From Nocardia vulneris (lineage in GTDB: Bacteria; Actinomycetota; Actinomycetes; Mycobacteriales; Mycobacteriaceae), in contig NZ_BDCI01000002.1 of the NCBI RefSeq assembly GCF_001613425.1, positions 1 through 64,000 on the forward strand: 64,000 bases of DNA. The letters are read 5' to 3'. The notes below the pieces were generated by a model that worked only from the letters and a program-made list of their open reading frames with translations, made no database searches and was not told the origin of the DNA. Both the position numbers and the translations under genes were made by a program. This document shows positions 1 through 8,802 of the stretch, piece after piece. Numbering within the stretch: position 1 is the stretch's first letter; every line of letters begins with the position of its first letter.

Positions 1-126
1 GACTCCCTTGCGCCTGAAGTCATTGCTCGTGATAGACGCCGCCACGCCCTGGCGATCACTTGGCCATCCTGTGCACAGACAGACCGCCCTGTACATGTCT
101 GAGACACTGGCCTAGATTCGGTGGTC

Positions 127-846
127 ATGGACACGATTGAACTCACCACCCCCGATGGACGGCTGGAGGCGATGATCGCGCGGCCGTCGGGACAGGGCCC
201 GTGGCCCGGGGTCGTGGTGATCCACGATGCGGTGGGGTTCAGCGCCGATCTGCGGCGGACGATGCGCATGCTCGCCGACTACGGATATCTGGCGGTCGCG
301 CCGAATCTGTTCTCCCGCGGCCGGGTGCGGTGTGTGCGCTCGATCTACCGCGCGCTGGTGTCCACCGGCGACGGACCGGCCGTGCGCGACGTGCTGGCCG
401 CGCGCGACCACCTCGTCGCCCAACCCGACTGCACCGGGCGCACCGCCGTCGTCGGATTCTGCATGGGCGGCGGGTTCGCGTTGCTGGTGGCGCCCAAGGG
501 GTTCGATGCGTCGGCGCCGTTCTATCCGTCGCTGTTCGCCGACTACCGGTCCGTGCTCGACGGCGCCTGCCCGGTGGTGGCCAGCTTCGGGCAACGCGAT
601 CCGATGTTGATCGGTAAACCCGCCAAGCTGGAACAGACCCTGACCGAGTTCGGTGTCGAGCACGACATCAAGGTCTATCCGGGGGTCACCCACGCCTTCG
701 CCAATCTGACCGCGGCCGACCCGCTCCTGCGCGTCACCGGCCTGGGCTACAACGAGGACGCCTCCCGCGACGCCTGGCAGCGCATCTTCGCCTTCTTCGA
801 CACCCACCTGTCCGCCGACAAACCCCCGGTCGCCGAATCCTCGTAG
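127..846 (+). CDS. Dienelactone hydrolase family protein
   Basis: A 239-residue alpha/beta hydrolase of the dienelactone hydrolase family, which hydrolyses carboxymethylenebutenolide-type lactones or related esters in the cytosol. The nucleophile elbow G-F-C-M-G-G carries Cys112, and Asp158 (in GQRDP) and His189 (in GVTHAF) complete a Cys-Asp-His triad, as is known for the family. Length is typical (about 230-250). A GTG lies six bases upstream in frame, but ATG at 127 is preferred because a TAGATT -10-like hexamer at 113-118 would place transcription start near it (leaderless initiation). The substrate cannot be told from sequence. It stands alone and faces an enoyl-CoA hydratase gene. Confidence 0.85.
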   Translation: MDTIELTTPDGRLEAMIARPSGQGPWPGVVVIHDAVGFSADLRRTMRMLADYGYLAVAPNLFSRGRVRCVRSIYRALVSTGDGPAVRDVLAARDHLVAQPDCTGRTAVVGFCMGGGFALLVAPKGFDASAPFYPSLFADYRSVLDGACPVVASFGQRDPMLIGKPAKLEQTLTEFGVEHDIKVYPGVTHAFANLTAADPLLRVTGLGYNEDASRDAWQRIFAFFDTHLSADKPPVAESS

Positions 847-1188
847 GGTCAACGGATGAGTTGCGCACCGGACCCGCGCGGCTGACCGGTCCTGCGCCAG
901 CGGGGGTAACGCCGACCCGATCGTTGCGGGGCCGTGTCGACCGACCTCGACCTCGAGACACCTTTCTGGCTTGCTTCCCGCGCTGTCGGAAGCCTTGCTC
1001 GGTGCGGATGACCCTGATCTGACCGTTGTCCGTCCTGGTGCGAGGGAACGCAGCGGCGGCGGTGAAAACCGTTCAGCGCGAAGGCCGATACGCCGGTCTG
1101 CGGCGCGCCAGTCCCGCCGTCGCCGTACTCGCGCCCGGCGAGCGTGGGTCACGTGCAACGAGCGCACCCCGCGCGCAGTGAGCGCGGA
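847..1188. other. Intergenic region between convergent genes
   Basis: There are 342 bases between the 3' ends of the dienelactone hydrolase and enoyl-CoA hydratase genes. Open frames cross it on both strands, but none has family similarity or coding character that I recognise. No terminator hairpin is obvious. Confidence 0.5.
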
Positions 1189-1995
1189 CTATTCGCCTGT
1201 CCATCGGGGAGCCCGCTTCTCGGCGAAAGCGCGGGGCCCTTCGAGGAAGTCCTTGCTGGTGAAGATCGGGGCGGCTTCGGCGGCGCTCATCTGCCAGATG
1301 GGGTCGTCCCAGTCGGAGCCGAAGTCGTTGACGCGGTGCATGATTCGCTTCGTCGCCTGGACCGAGAGCGGGGCGTTGGCGGCGATGGTCTCGGCGAGGG
1401 CGAGTGCGGCGGGCAGTACTTGACCGGCGGGCACGACCCGGTTGACCAGGCCCCAGTGCGCGGCGGTCGCGGCGTCGACCGGACTGCCGGTGAGTGCGAT
1501 TTCGAGCGCGATCTTGGGCGGGATGGCGCGCGGCAGCCGCAGCACACCACCGGCCGCGGCGATCAAGCCGCGGGTCACCTCGGGAAGCCCGAGCGAGGCG
1601 TCTTCGCTCATCACCGCGAGATCGCTGGCCAGCACGATCTCGGTGCCGCCGCCGAGGGCGAACCCGTTGACGGCGGCGATGAGCGGCTTGTCCACGAAAT
1701 GCTGGACCAATCCGGCGAATCCGTATTCGGGATGCTCGGGATCGTGGATGGCGTTGCCGCGCGCGATCTCCTTGAGATCGGCGCCGGCGCAGAAGGCGCG
1801 TCCGGCGCCGGTGATCACCCCGACCCGCAGGTGCGCGTCGGTGGCCAGCTCCTCGAGTGCGGCGCCGACGGCGCTGGACAGCGCGGCGTTCACCGCGTTC
1901 ATCGCCTCGGGACGATTCAACGTGATGACGGCGATATGGCCCCGGCGTTCCAGGGTGGCGGCGGCGGACAAGGGCCCTCCTTCGAAGTCGATCAC
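1189..1995 (-). CDS. Enoyl-CoA hydratase/isomerase family protein (crotonase)
   Basis: A 268-residue crotonase-fold enzyme, probably hydrating 2-enoyl-CoA in beta-oxidation or amino-acid and aromatic degradation. The oxyanion-hole segments are AFCAGADL (about 67-74) and NGFALGGGTE (about 110-119). Glu119 and Glu139 (LPEVTRG) match the two catalytic glutamates of true hydratases, spaced by 20 residues as in crotonase. It is transcribed divergently from the AI-2E permease gene, with a 79-bp palindromic repeat in between. The acyl substrate cannot be assigned. Confidence 0.85.
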   Translation of the reverse strand: MIDFEGGPLSAAATLERRGHIAVITLNRPEAMNAVNAALSSAVGAALEELATDAHLRVGVITGAGRAFCAGADLKEIARGNAIHDPEHPEYGFAGLVQHFVDKPLIAAVNGFALGGGTEIVLASDLAVMSEDASLGLPEVTRGLIAAAGGVLRLPRAIPPKIALEIALTGSPVDAATAAHWGLVNRVVPAGQVLPAALALAETIAANAPLSVQATKRIMHRVNDFGSDWDDPIWQMSAAEAAPIFTSKDFLEGPRAFAEKRAPRWTGE

Positions 1996-2418
1996 CCGAA
2001 CCTACCGGGCGCATCCACCTCGACCGCCCCGGATCCCGATGAGCGGGCCCTAGTTTCGTCGCGGGGGACGTGCCACGCGTGCTGGTCAGATGATCACGAG
2101 GAACTGGTGGCGGCATCGGCCGAGAGGCTCCCACCACCAGTTCCTCGTGATCACTTGACCAGTTCGAGGCGCCCTGCTGCGCTTCGGCGAGTCCGCGGGC
2201 GCGGCGATCGTGCACAGCACCGCCGAGTGTGACGGGCTCCTACCGGTTTCCGGCGCGTTGTGGAGGCGTCGGACGTGTGGTGCCGTGCGAGACTGTGGCC
2301 GTGATCGAGCGTCGGCACTGTTCGGGCGGCAACGTCCGGCGGGGTCGGTGGCCGCATGACGGGGAGCGTCGAGCAGAGGCGCACCGGTGCTGGAGTCGAG
2401 GAGCAGTGAGGCGCAGAC
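1996..2418. other. Divergent intergenic region with repeat copy 1
   Basis: There are 423 bases between the start of the enoyl-CoA hydratase (minus) and the AI-2E permease (plus). The left part carries palindromic repeat copy 1. The remainder (2162-2418) has no recognised gene. Because both neighbours start here, the repeat cannot be a terminator for either gene. Confidence 0.6.
2083..2161 (+). repeat. 79-bp palindromic repeat, copy 1 (variant arms)
   Basis: Exactly 79 bases from TGGTCA to TGACCA. Structure is 9-nt end, 22-nt arm, 17-nt loop, 22-nt arm, 9-nt end. The arm reads GATCACGAGGAACTGGTGG then CGG, and 21 of 22 positions pair. Against the majority arm (GATCACCAGGTAATGGTGG) three positions differ, and all three are changed on both sides so pairing is kept. 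The loop is catcggccgagaggctc, read as forward orientation. Confidence 0.9.
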
Positions 2419-3582
2419 ATGAGTGAGCCGAAGGAAACGGCGGAGGAGATCCCCGCGGACCGTGGTCGGCGTCCGGGCAGGGATCGCGGTGAGGTGATCG
2501 GGTCGGGTCTGCTGTGGCTCGCGAAGTGGGCGCTGTGCATCGTCGCGATCGCGGCGGGCAGCTGGGTGCTGCTGTATCTGATCGGGAAACTGTGGGTGGT
2601 CATCCTGCCGGTCGCGTTGGCGATCGTGGTCGCCACGGTGCTGTGGCCGCCGACGCGCTGGCTGGTCGAGCACGGTTTGAAGCCCGGCTTGGCGGCCACG
2701 ATCACCGTGGTCGGTTTCATCGCCGCCCTGGCCGGTGTGGTCGCGCTGATCGTGCCCTCGGTGGTGGATCAGGCGCCGGAGCTGGCCGACAAATCCACCG
2801 CGGGCGTGAACAAGGTGCGTGACTGGTTGCAGGGCCCGCCGCTGCGCATCCGCGACGAACAGCTCAGTTCGGCGGTCGATGCGATCGTGTCCCGGTTGCA
2901 GTCGAGCGCCGAGCAGATCGCGACCGGGGTGTTCACCGGTGTGAGCACCGCGACCTCGGCGCTGATCACGCTGTTCCTGGTGCTGGTGCTGGCGTTCTTC
3001 TTCGTCAAGGACGGGCCGCGCCTGCTGCCCTGGTTGCATGCCGTGCTCGGCAGCCGCAGCGGACGCCACGTCGAAGAGGTACTGAACCGGGTGTGGGTGA
3101 CCCTCGGCGGATTCATTCGCACGCAGGCGCTGGTCAGCTTGATCGACGCGGTGTTCATCGGCGCCGGTCTGGTGATCCTGGGGGTGCCGCTGGCTTTGGT
3201 GCTGGCGGTGATCACGTTCATCGGCGGGTTCGTGCCGATCGTGGGCGCGTTCGTCGCGGGTGCGCTGGCCGTGCTGGTCGCGCTGGTCGGCAACGGGTTG
3301 ACCACGGCGTTGATCGTGCTGGCCATCGTGCTCGCGGTGCAGCAGCTGGAAGGCAATGTGCTGCAACCGGTGTTGCAGAGTCGCAGCATGCAGTTGCATG
3401 CGGTGGTGGTGCTGCTCGCGGTGACGGCGGGCGGGTCGCTGTACGGGATCGTCGGCGCGTTCCTTGCCGTACCGGTCGCCGCGATCGTCGCCGTCGTGGT
3501 CCGCTACATCGGTGAGCAGATCGACGTGGTCACCACCGCACCCTCCGAATCCGCCGACGAGGCCCAGCCCGCCCCCGAGTAA
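2419..3582 (+). CDS. AI-2E family transporter (PerM/YdgG-like permease)
   Basis: A 387-residue integral membrane protein of the AI-2E/PerM family, whose members act as exporters or ion-coupled permeases; the substrate is usually unknown. A charged N-terminus (about 1-30) is followed by hydrophobic segments near 35-75 and 95-115, a long soluble stretch (about 120-170), and a C-terminal bundle (about 175-360) ending in an acidic Pro/Glu/Ala-rich tail. This matches the usual family arrangement and length. Start at ATG 2419 gives the usual short cytosolic N-terminus. It is a single gene with no co-transcribed partner visible. Confidence 0.85.
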   Translation: MSEPKETAEEIPADRGRRPGRDRGEVIGSGLLWLAKWALCIVAIAAGSWVLLYLIGKLWVVILPVALAIVVATVLWPPTRWLVEHGLKPGLAATITVVGFIAALAGVVALIVPSVVDQAPELADKSTAGVNKVRDWLQGPPLRIRDEQLSSAVDAIVSRLQSSAEQIATGVFTGVSTATSALITLFLVLVLAFFFVKDGPRLLPWLHAVLGSRSGRHVEEVLNRVWVTLGGFIRTQALVSLIDAVFIGAGLVILGVPLALVLAVITFIGGFVPIVGAFVAGALAVLVALVGNGLTTALIVLAIVLAVQQLEGNVLQPVLQSRSMQLHAVVVLLAVTAGGSLYGIVGAFLAVPVAAIVAVVVRYIGEQIDVVTTAPSESADEAQPAPE

Positions 3583-3593
3583 CCCCGGCTGAC

Positions 3594-3690
3594 GTGGTGC
3601 CGATGCGCGCCGTGTCGGGATTCGCCCGATTGTGGTCGGCGGCAACGATTTCGAGCTTCGGCGACGGGGTGACCCAGATCGGCGTGGTGC
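3594..3690 (+). pseudogene. MFS transporter, N-terminal fragment
   Basis: The plus-strand frame beginning near 3594 reads an N-terminus with GFARLWSAATISSFGDGVTQ and then loses similarity. F..LW.A..IS..GDG...... is the typical start of MFS drug-efflux proteins, in which the first helix follows. Only about 30 codons remain before unrelated sequence, so I read it as a decayed 5' remnant. The family assignment rests on this short motif alone. Confidence 0.5.
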
Positions 3691-3806
3691 GCACTCGATT
3701 CCGTCGACAACACACCCAGCCAGTTCGTACCGAGCCCTGGTGGTGCACAGGAGGTTCCACACCGGACAAGCGGGCTCATCGCGGCGGCGTTGTCGTGCTG
3801 TCCGAT

Positions 3807-3837
3807 CCGGTTCGAGGGCGCGAGACCCTCGAACCGG
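3807..3837 (-). terminator. Hairpin terminator after the enoyl-CoA isomerase gene
   Basis: CCGGTTCGAGGG and CCCTCGAACCGG form a perfect 12-bp stem around a 7-nt loop. It ends 8 bases from the stop codon of the minus-strand isomerase gene. There is no clear U-tract, which is common for actinobacterial hairpin terminators. Confidence 0.65.
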
Positions 3838-3845
3838 TGCCGGGC

Positions 3846-4505
3846 TCAGGCGCGGCCTGCGGCGAGGGCGGTGATGGCGGGGCCGAACATGGTGGTCTTG
3901 ATGGCGGTGAGGGTGCCGCGATCTTTGCCGCCCAGGGGAGCGAGCATGGCCAGGGCGGCGTCGGTGACCGCGCCCTCGGCGGCGGTGGCATCGACGATGT
4001 CATAGGCGAGTGCGTCGGTGCCGCCGAAGCGGCGGCCGGTGGTCATCGAGGCGATCGCGGCCTTGGGGGTGAGCTTGGCCTGGATGAGCGCGGCCATACC
4101 CGGGGTGAACGGGATGCGGATATCGGCTTCGGGGAAGCAGAAGTAGCCGCGGTCGGCGCGCATGGCGCGGTAGTCATGGGCGATGGCGAGCATGGCGCCG
4201 GCGCCGAAGGCGTGCCCGGGCAGCGCGGCCGCGGTCGGCACGGGCAGGGTGAGCACGCGGGTGAACAGCGCCTGCACCTGGGCCACGTACCAGTCGCCGC
4301 GATCGCTGTTGGCGCCCAACCAGTCCAGGTCGAGGCCGTTGGAGTAGAACTTCCCACCGGCCGTGGTGACCAGCCCTTGTGCGTCGGCGTCGAGGGCGGC
4401 GTCGAGGTGGGCGTTCACCTCGTCGAGAAACTCCGGGGAGAAACGGTTCTCGTTGTCGCCCAGATCGAGGACGGCGATCTTGTCGTGATAGCTCAGGCTC
4501 GGCAT
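3846..4505 (-). CDS. Enoyl-CoA isomerase-like crotonase
   Basis: A 219-residue, short crotonase-fold protein. The oxyanion segment is KFYSNGLDLDW (about 52-62) with GHAFGAGAM (about 98-106). Only one catalytic glutamate is present, Glu126 in FPEADI; the first hydratase glutamate position is hydrophobic. A single glutamate there is characteristic of delta3,delta2-enoyl-CoA isomerases, which shift double bonds of unsaturated fatty acyl-CoAs, so isomerase is more likely than hydratase. It starts 9 bases after the stop of the upstream TetR gene and is probably co-transcribed with and controlled by that repressor. Confidence 0.75.
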   Translation of the reverse strand: MPSLSYHDKIAVLDLGDNENRFSPEFLDEVNAHLDAALDADAQGLVTTAGGKFYSNGLDLDWLGANSDRGDWYVAQVQALFTRVLTLPVPTAAALPGHAFGAGAMLAIAHDYRAMRADRGYFCFPEADIRIPFTPGMAALIQAKLTPKAAIASMTTGRRFGGTDALAYDIVDATAAEGAVTDAALAMLAPLGGKDRGTLTAIKTTMFGPAITALAAGRA

Positions 4506-4514
4506 CGAGGGTTC

Positions 4515-5156
4515 CTAACTGTTGCGGGTTACCGGATGGTCGGTGGCACTGGACGGCGGCGGGCCGATCGCGAGCACAGCCCGGACCGCCGCTCGAAGTT
4601 GTTCGCGGGCAATGGGATTGGTGAGCCGGTCGCGGCGCAGCAGGATCGCGCTGGGCAGGTCGACCAGGCACAGGGTGAGCACGTCGACGGCGTGCCGGTC
4701 ACGGCGGTCCCAAAGCTGACGGGTCAACCGGATCAGCAGGTCCACCAGCGCCTTGTCGGTGGCGGCGAGCTCGGCGCCGACGGTTTCGGGGGCGTCGCCG
4801 AGCAGTTCGTCGCGGGGGACGATCAGCAGCAGTCGCGCCGAGGTCGGGAACTGTCCGGCGAAGACCAGCGGCGCTTCGGCGGCGGCCAGGACCGCTTCGG
4901 CGGCATCGGGCGTCGCGCTGTCGAGCGCCGCGTCGACCAGGCCGGTTTGCAAGGTCTGGAATCGGTGCGCGGCGCGTAACCAGGTGCGCGCGAGCAGTTC
5001 CGCGCGCGAACCGAAGGTGTGATAGATCGCGCCGTTGGACATCCCGGTGGCCGCCGCGACCGCACGGGTGGTGACCGCGGCCGGACCCGAGCGCACCACC
5101 AGCGACTCCGTGGCGTCGAGCACGGCGTCGGGGTCGTGGATCCGGGGGCGGGGCAT
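4515..5156 (-). CDS. TetR family transcriptional regulator
   Basis: A 213-residue TetR-type repressor. The N-terminal helix-turn-helix covers about residues 20-50, with TTRAVAAATGMSNGAIYHTF as recognition region; the C-terminal ligand domain fills the rest. ATG 5156 (MPRPRIHD) is chosen because the open frame further upstream runs through the operator palindrome and has no domain similarity. The gene heads an apparent two-gene operon with the enoyl-CoA isomerase, so it probably senses a fatty acyl or related ligand. A perfect palindrome lies 8 bases before the start codon, consistent with autorepression. Confidence 0.85.
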   Translation of the reverse strand: MPRPRIHDPDAVLDATESLVVRSGPAAVTTRAVAAATGMSNGAIYHTFGSRAELLARTWLRAAHRFQTLQTGLVDAALDSATPDAAEAVLAAAEAPLVFAGQFPTSARLLLIVPRDELLGDAPETVGAELAATDKALVDLLIRLTRQLWDRRDRHAVDVLTLCLVDLPSAILLRRDRLTNPIAREQLRAAVRAVLAIGPPPSSATDHPVTRNS

Positions 5157-5164
5157 GCGCTCAT

Positions 5165-5190
5165 CATAACAGAGCATTCGCTCTGTTATG
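5165..5190. promoter_or_regulatory. TetR operator palindrome
   Basis: CATAACAGAGC and GCTCTGTTATG are perfect 11-bp arms separated by ATTC. The position just upstream of the TetR start codon (5156) fits an autoregulatory operator. Binding is inferred. Confidence 0.75.
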
Positions 5191-5383
5191 TGCTCGGCGG
5201 TCCCGTGATCCGACTGCATGTGCCGATTGCCTACGCGCACTACATATTTCGCACGGTAACAGCTACCGCGGGTCGCTGAAATGACCTGTTCCGTCGTTCG
5301 GATATCCGCGTACGCGCCGACCCGGCCATGGGGTACTGTTCGGTCCTCCCACCCTTGCCCGAACGAACAGAACGGCGCCTGGC

Positions 5384-5932
5384 ATGTCACGTGTGGTCAC
5401 CAAGGAGCAGTACTTCGACAGCGCTCTGGAGGTGCTCGCCGAACTGGGGTTCAAGGGTCTCAACATCGGTGTGCTGTGCCGTCGGCTCGGTGTCACCAGC
5501 GGATCGTTCTACCACCATTTCGGCAGCTGGCAGGGTTTCGTGGACGCGCTGCTCGAGCACTGGGAGAACCGGCAGGTGCTGATCCTGCGCACGCTGAAGT
5601 TCAACCAGGGCAATCCCGACGACGACATCCGCGCCATGTCGGATCTGGCCGCGGGCCTGCACCACGCCGCGGAGGCCGCGATCCGCGCCTGGGCCGCCAA
5701 CGACGAATCGGTGAATCTGGCGCTCAAGCGGGTCGACGAATCCCGCAGGCGCACCGTACACAAGGCGATCATGGGTGTGGTCGGTGACGAGGAGACCGCC
5801 GCCACCGTCACCTCGCTCGGCATGTCGATGCTGATCGGCTACCAGCAGATCGCCGCGGGCGGCGAGGACGTCTCGCTGGACAAGCTGCTCACCGAGTACG
5901 CGCGCCTGATCTATTCGCACGCGCGCCGCTGA
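5384..5932 (+). CDS. TetR family transcriptional regulator
   Basis: A 182-residue TetR-like regulator. The helix-turn-helix is at about residues 22-48 (VLCRRLGVTSGSFYHHFGSW), ending in the usual Y-H-H-F. The C-terminal half is short and helical. It is convergent with the antiporter gene, whose stop codon lies 3 bases beyond its own. No target gene is adjacent in a divergent orientation except the other TetR/isomerase operon about 190 bases upstream, which might share the promoter region. Confidence 0.85.
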   Translation: MSRVVTKEQYFDSALEVLAELGFKGLNIGVLCRRLGVTSGSFYHHFGSWQGFVDALLEHWENRQVLILRTLKFNQGNPDDDIRAMSDLAAGLHHAAEAAIRAWAANDESVNLALKRVDESRRRTVHKAIMGVVGDEETAATVTSLGMSMLIGYQQIAAGGEDVSLDKLLTEYARLIYSHARR

Positions 5933-5935
5933 CAC

Positions 5936-7789
5936 CTAACCCAGCAGCTCGTCGACGTAGCACCAGCGCCACGCCTCACCGGGTTCCACGCTGCGCATCA
6001 CCGGATGTCCGCTGCCGGCGTAGTGCTTGGTCGCGTGGTTGCCCTCCGAGGAGTCGCAGCACGCGATGTGCCCGCACGCCAGGCACATTCGCAGATGTAC
6101 CCAGCTGAGGCCTTCGGCGAGACATTCGGCGCATTCGTCGGGCTCGTCGGGGTTCATGACCAGCGGCGCGGCCTGTAGATGCGCGCAGCCGTCCGCCATC
6201 GGGACGGCGAGGGGTTCGACGCGGTCGTCGTCGGCTTCGTCGTAGCGGTCGATCATCGATTCCTCGAGGTCGAGCCGGGCCAGCACGTGTTGCAGGATCT
6301 CGTAGTCGAGGCCGCCCGAATCTCGGACGCGCAGCACGGTTTCGCGTTCCGCGGCGAGCATCGCCAACCGCAGCCGGCGATATTCGGCGGTGGGGGTGAC
6401 CGATTCGGATTCCGCGCGCCCCAGCCGCTCCCACGCGGCGTTGGCCTTCCATGCCACCCGGTCCCGCAGTTGCTGCACGACCCCCGGCGGTGTGTCGGGG
6501 GTGATCGCGGTGTCGAGGGCGGCCAGTCCCGCGGAGGTGGCTTGCTGGAGCAGGCTCGCCTTGCGCAGCGCGTCCTCGGCGCGGCTGGGCCCGCGCAGCC
6601 GGATCAGGCGCACCAGCCATGGCAGCGAAGTACCTTGCATCAGCAGGGTGCCCGCGACGACCACCAGGGCCAGCAACTTCAGCACCGGCAGTTGCGGGGT
6701 GTCCTCGGGCAGCAACAGTACCGCGGCCAGGGTGACCACACCGCGCATGCCCGCCCAGGACACGACCGTCGAATGTTCCAGCGGCACAGTGCCCGAACGC
6801 CCGAGCCGGCGCACGAGCAGCGACCACGGGAAGATCCACAGCGGCCGCGCCAGCATCACCGTCATCAGCACGGCCACCGCGGTGAGCACCAGGGTGCGGT
6901 GATCGAGCCCGCTGCTCCACGCCCCTTCCAGGATCGCGCGCACCTGCAATCCGATGATGACGAACACCGAGCTCTCCAGAATGAACTGGATGGTGCGCCA
7001 ATTGGTGCGCTCGGCGATCCGCGACGCTGCGCTCTGCCACACCGGCGCGCCGTGACCGAGGATCATCCCGCAGGTGACCACCGCGATCACCCCGGAGGCG
7101 TGGATGCCCTCGGCGGGCAGGTAGGCGGCGAAGGGTGCGAGGAACGACAGCGTCGTGTCCAGCACCGGGTCGCTGATCCGGCGGCGCAGCAGCGCGAGCA
7201 GATACGCGACCGCCACCCCCACCGCGGCGCCCCCGCCGGCTGCGAGCAGGAAGTCACCGCCCGCGGTCCACACCGAGACCGCGCCCGCCGATGCCGCGAT
7301 CGCGGTCCGCAACGCGACCAGCGCGGTCGCGTCGTTGAACAGCGATTCCGATTCGAGGATGGTGACGATCTGGCGCGGCATCCCGATCCGGCGGGCCACC
7401 GCGGTCGCGGCCACCGCGTCCGGCGGCGCGACCACCGCACCGACGGCCACCGCCACCGCGAACGGCACCGGCAGCAGCCACCACACCACCGCCGCGACCG
7501 CGAACGTCGTGAACAGCACCAGCCCCACCGACAGCGACACGATCGCCCGCACGTTCGCGCGGAAATCCACCAGCGAGGTCCGGATCGCGGCGGTGTACAG
7601 CAGCGGCGGCAGCAGACCCAGCAGGATGATCTCCGGATCGGGATGGATCTCGGGCACGAACGGCAGATACGACGCCGCCACCCCGGCCAGCGTCAGCACC
7701 AGCGGTTCGGACAAGCCGAACCGGCGCGCCAGCGCCGCCAGCGCCGCCGCCGACGCCACCAGAACCACCAAGCCGATCGCGACATGCAC
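5936..7789 (-). CDS. CPA1-type Na+/H+ antiporter with C-terminal UBP zinc finger
   Basis: A 617-residue membrane protein. Residues 1 to about 400 form the NhaP/CPA1 antiporter domain, with the conserved APPDAVAATA (Asp124) and SLFNDATALV (Asn152-Asp153) of the ion-binding site. After a helical cytosolic stretch, residues about 530-617 form a UBP-type zinc finger with Cys/His pairs (CAHL, CAECL, CLACGHIACC, GNHATKH, GHPVMRS). The fusion is known in actinobacterial homologues (for example Rv2287-like proteins, which lack or carry the finger). It should exchange Na+ (or K+) for H+ at the plasma membrane. A truncated relative lies at 26535-26750. Confidence 0.88.
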   Translation of the reverse strand: MHVAIGLVVLVASAAALAALARRFGLSEPLVLTLAGVAASYLPFVPEIHPDPEIILLGLLPPLLYTAAIRTSLVDFRANVRAIVSLSVGLVLFTTFAVAAVVWWLLPVPFAVAVAVGAVVAPPDAVAATAVARRIGMPRQIVTILESESLFNDATALVALRTAIAASAGAVSVWTAGGDFLLAAGGGAAVGVAVAYLLALLRRRISDPVLDTTLSFLAPFAAYLPAEGIHASGVIAVVTCGMILGHGAPVWQSAASRIAERTNWRTIQFILESSVFVIIGLQVRAILEGAWSSGLDHRTLVLTAVAVLMTVMLARPLWIFPWSLLVRRLGRSGTVPLEHSTVVSWAGMRGVVTLAAVLLLPEDTPQLPVLKLLALVVVAGTLLMQGTSLPWLVRLIRLRGPSRAEDALRKASLLQQATSAGLAALDTAITPDTPPGVVQQLRDRVAWKANAAWERLGRAESESVTPTAEYRRLRLAMLAAERETVLRVRDSGGLDYEILQHVLARLDLEESMIDRYDEADDDRVEPLAVPMADGCAHLQAAPLVMNPDEPDECAECLAEGLSWVHLRMCLACGHIACCDSSEGNHATKHYAGSGHPVMRSVEPGEAWRWCYVDELLG

Positions 7790-7914
7790 CGTCGCATTCT
7801 CGCAGAGCGCATGTGCGGCAACCTCGCCCGCGGTAGATGACGTGTCCGGTGTCGACGGATTTCCTGTGCCGGGCCGGTCGAGGGTCCATGCTTGTCGGCG
7901 ACAGGGAGGTAGGC

Positions 7915-8802
7915 ATGGAGGAATTCGCGTTCTGGCGGGCCAACGGCCGACGGTTCACCCACCGCGGCCACCAGATCTTCTATCGCGACGGCGGCTCGGG
8001 AGCCGACGGCACACTGCTCTGCATCCACGGTTTCCCGACCGCGTCCTGGGACTGGCATCGGCTCTGGCCTGGACTGTGCGACCGGTTCACCCGGGTGCTC
8101 GCACCGGACATGATCGGCTTCGGCTGGTCGGCCAAACCGCTCAAGTACACCTACACGATCGCCGACCAGGCCGATCTGCACGAAGCCCTGCTCCGGGAGC
8201 AGGGGATCGACCGCTTTCACATCCTGGCCCACGACTACGGCGACACCGTCACCCAGGAGTTGCTGGCCCGCGATGCCGAACGCCGCGCCGCCGGCGACGA
8301 ATCACTGGTCATCGCCTCGGTGTGCCTGCTCAACGGTGGACTGTTCCCCGAAACGCACCGGGCCCGTCCGGCGCAACGCCTGCTCGCCGGACCACTCGGA
8401 CCGCTGGCCGGGATCTTCGGCACCGAACGCGTCTTCACCGCCAGCCTGGCCGCGGTGTTCGGCCCCGACACCCGGCCCAGCGAAGAAGAAATGAACCAGT
8501 TCTGGCTGCTGTGGTGTAGCCGGCACGGTAAACGCAACGGGCACAAGCTGATCCGCTACATGGGCGAGCGGCGCAAGTACCGGGAGCGCTGGGTCGGCGC
8601 ACTGCGCGACACCCAGGCCCCGATCCGGCTCATCGACGGCCTGCTCGACCCCGTCTCCGGCGCCCACATGGCGCGCCGCTATCGCGAACTCATCCCCAAC
8701 CCCGACATCGTCGAACTCGAGGTCGGCCACTACCCGCAACTGGAAGCCCCCACCGACACCCTCAACGCCTTCCTCGACTTCCACACCCACGCCACGAAGT
8801 AG
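7915..8802 (+). CDS. Alpha/beta hydrolase with Asp nucleophile (epoxide hydrolase/haloalkane dehalogenase-like)
   Basis: A 295-residue alpha/beta hydrolase. HGFPTASWDW (about 39-48) supplies the oxyanion site, and Asp107 in AHDYGD sits where the nucleophile lies; an Asp at this place is typical of epoxide hydrolases and haloalkane dehalogenases rather than Ser esterases. GHYPQLEAP near the C-terminus carries the catalytic His. ATG 7915 is chosen because AGGGAGGT lies 5-12 bases before it; an in-frame start 78 bases upstream has no such site. It is divergent from the antiporter gene. The true substrate is unknown. Confidence 0.8.
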   Translation: MEEFAFWRANGRRFTHRGHQIFYRDGGSGADGTLLCIHGFPTASWDWHRLWPGLCDRFTRVLAPDMIGFGWSAKPLKYTYTIADQADLHEALLREQGIDRFHILAHDYGDTVTQELLARDAERRAAGDESLVIASVCLLNGGLFPETHRARPAQRLLAGPLGPLAGIFGTERVFTASLAAVFGPDTRPSEEEMNQFWLLWCSRHGKRNGHKLIRYMGERRKYRERWVGALRDTQAPIRLIDGLLDPVSGAHMARRYRELIPNPDIVELEVGHYPQLEAPTDTLNAFLDFHTHATK

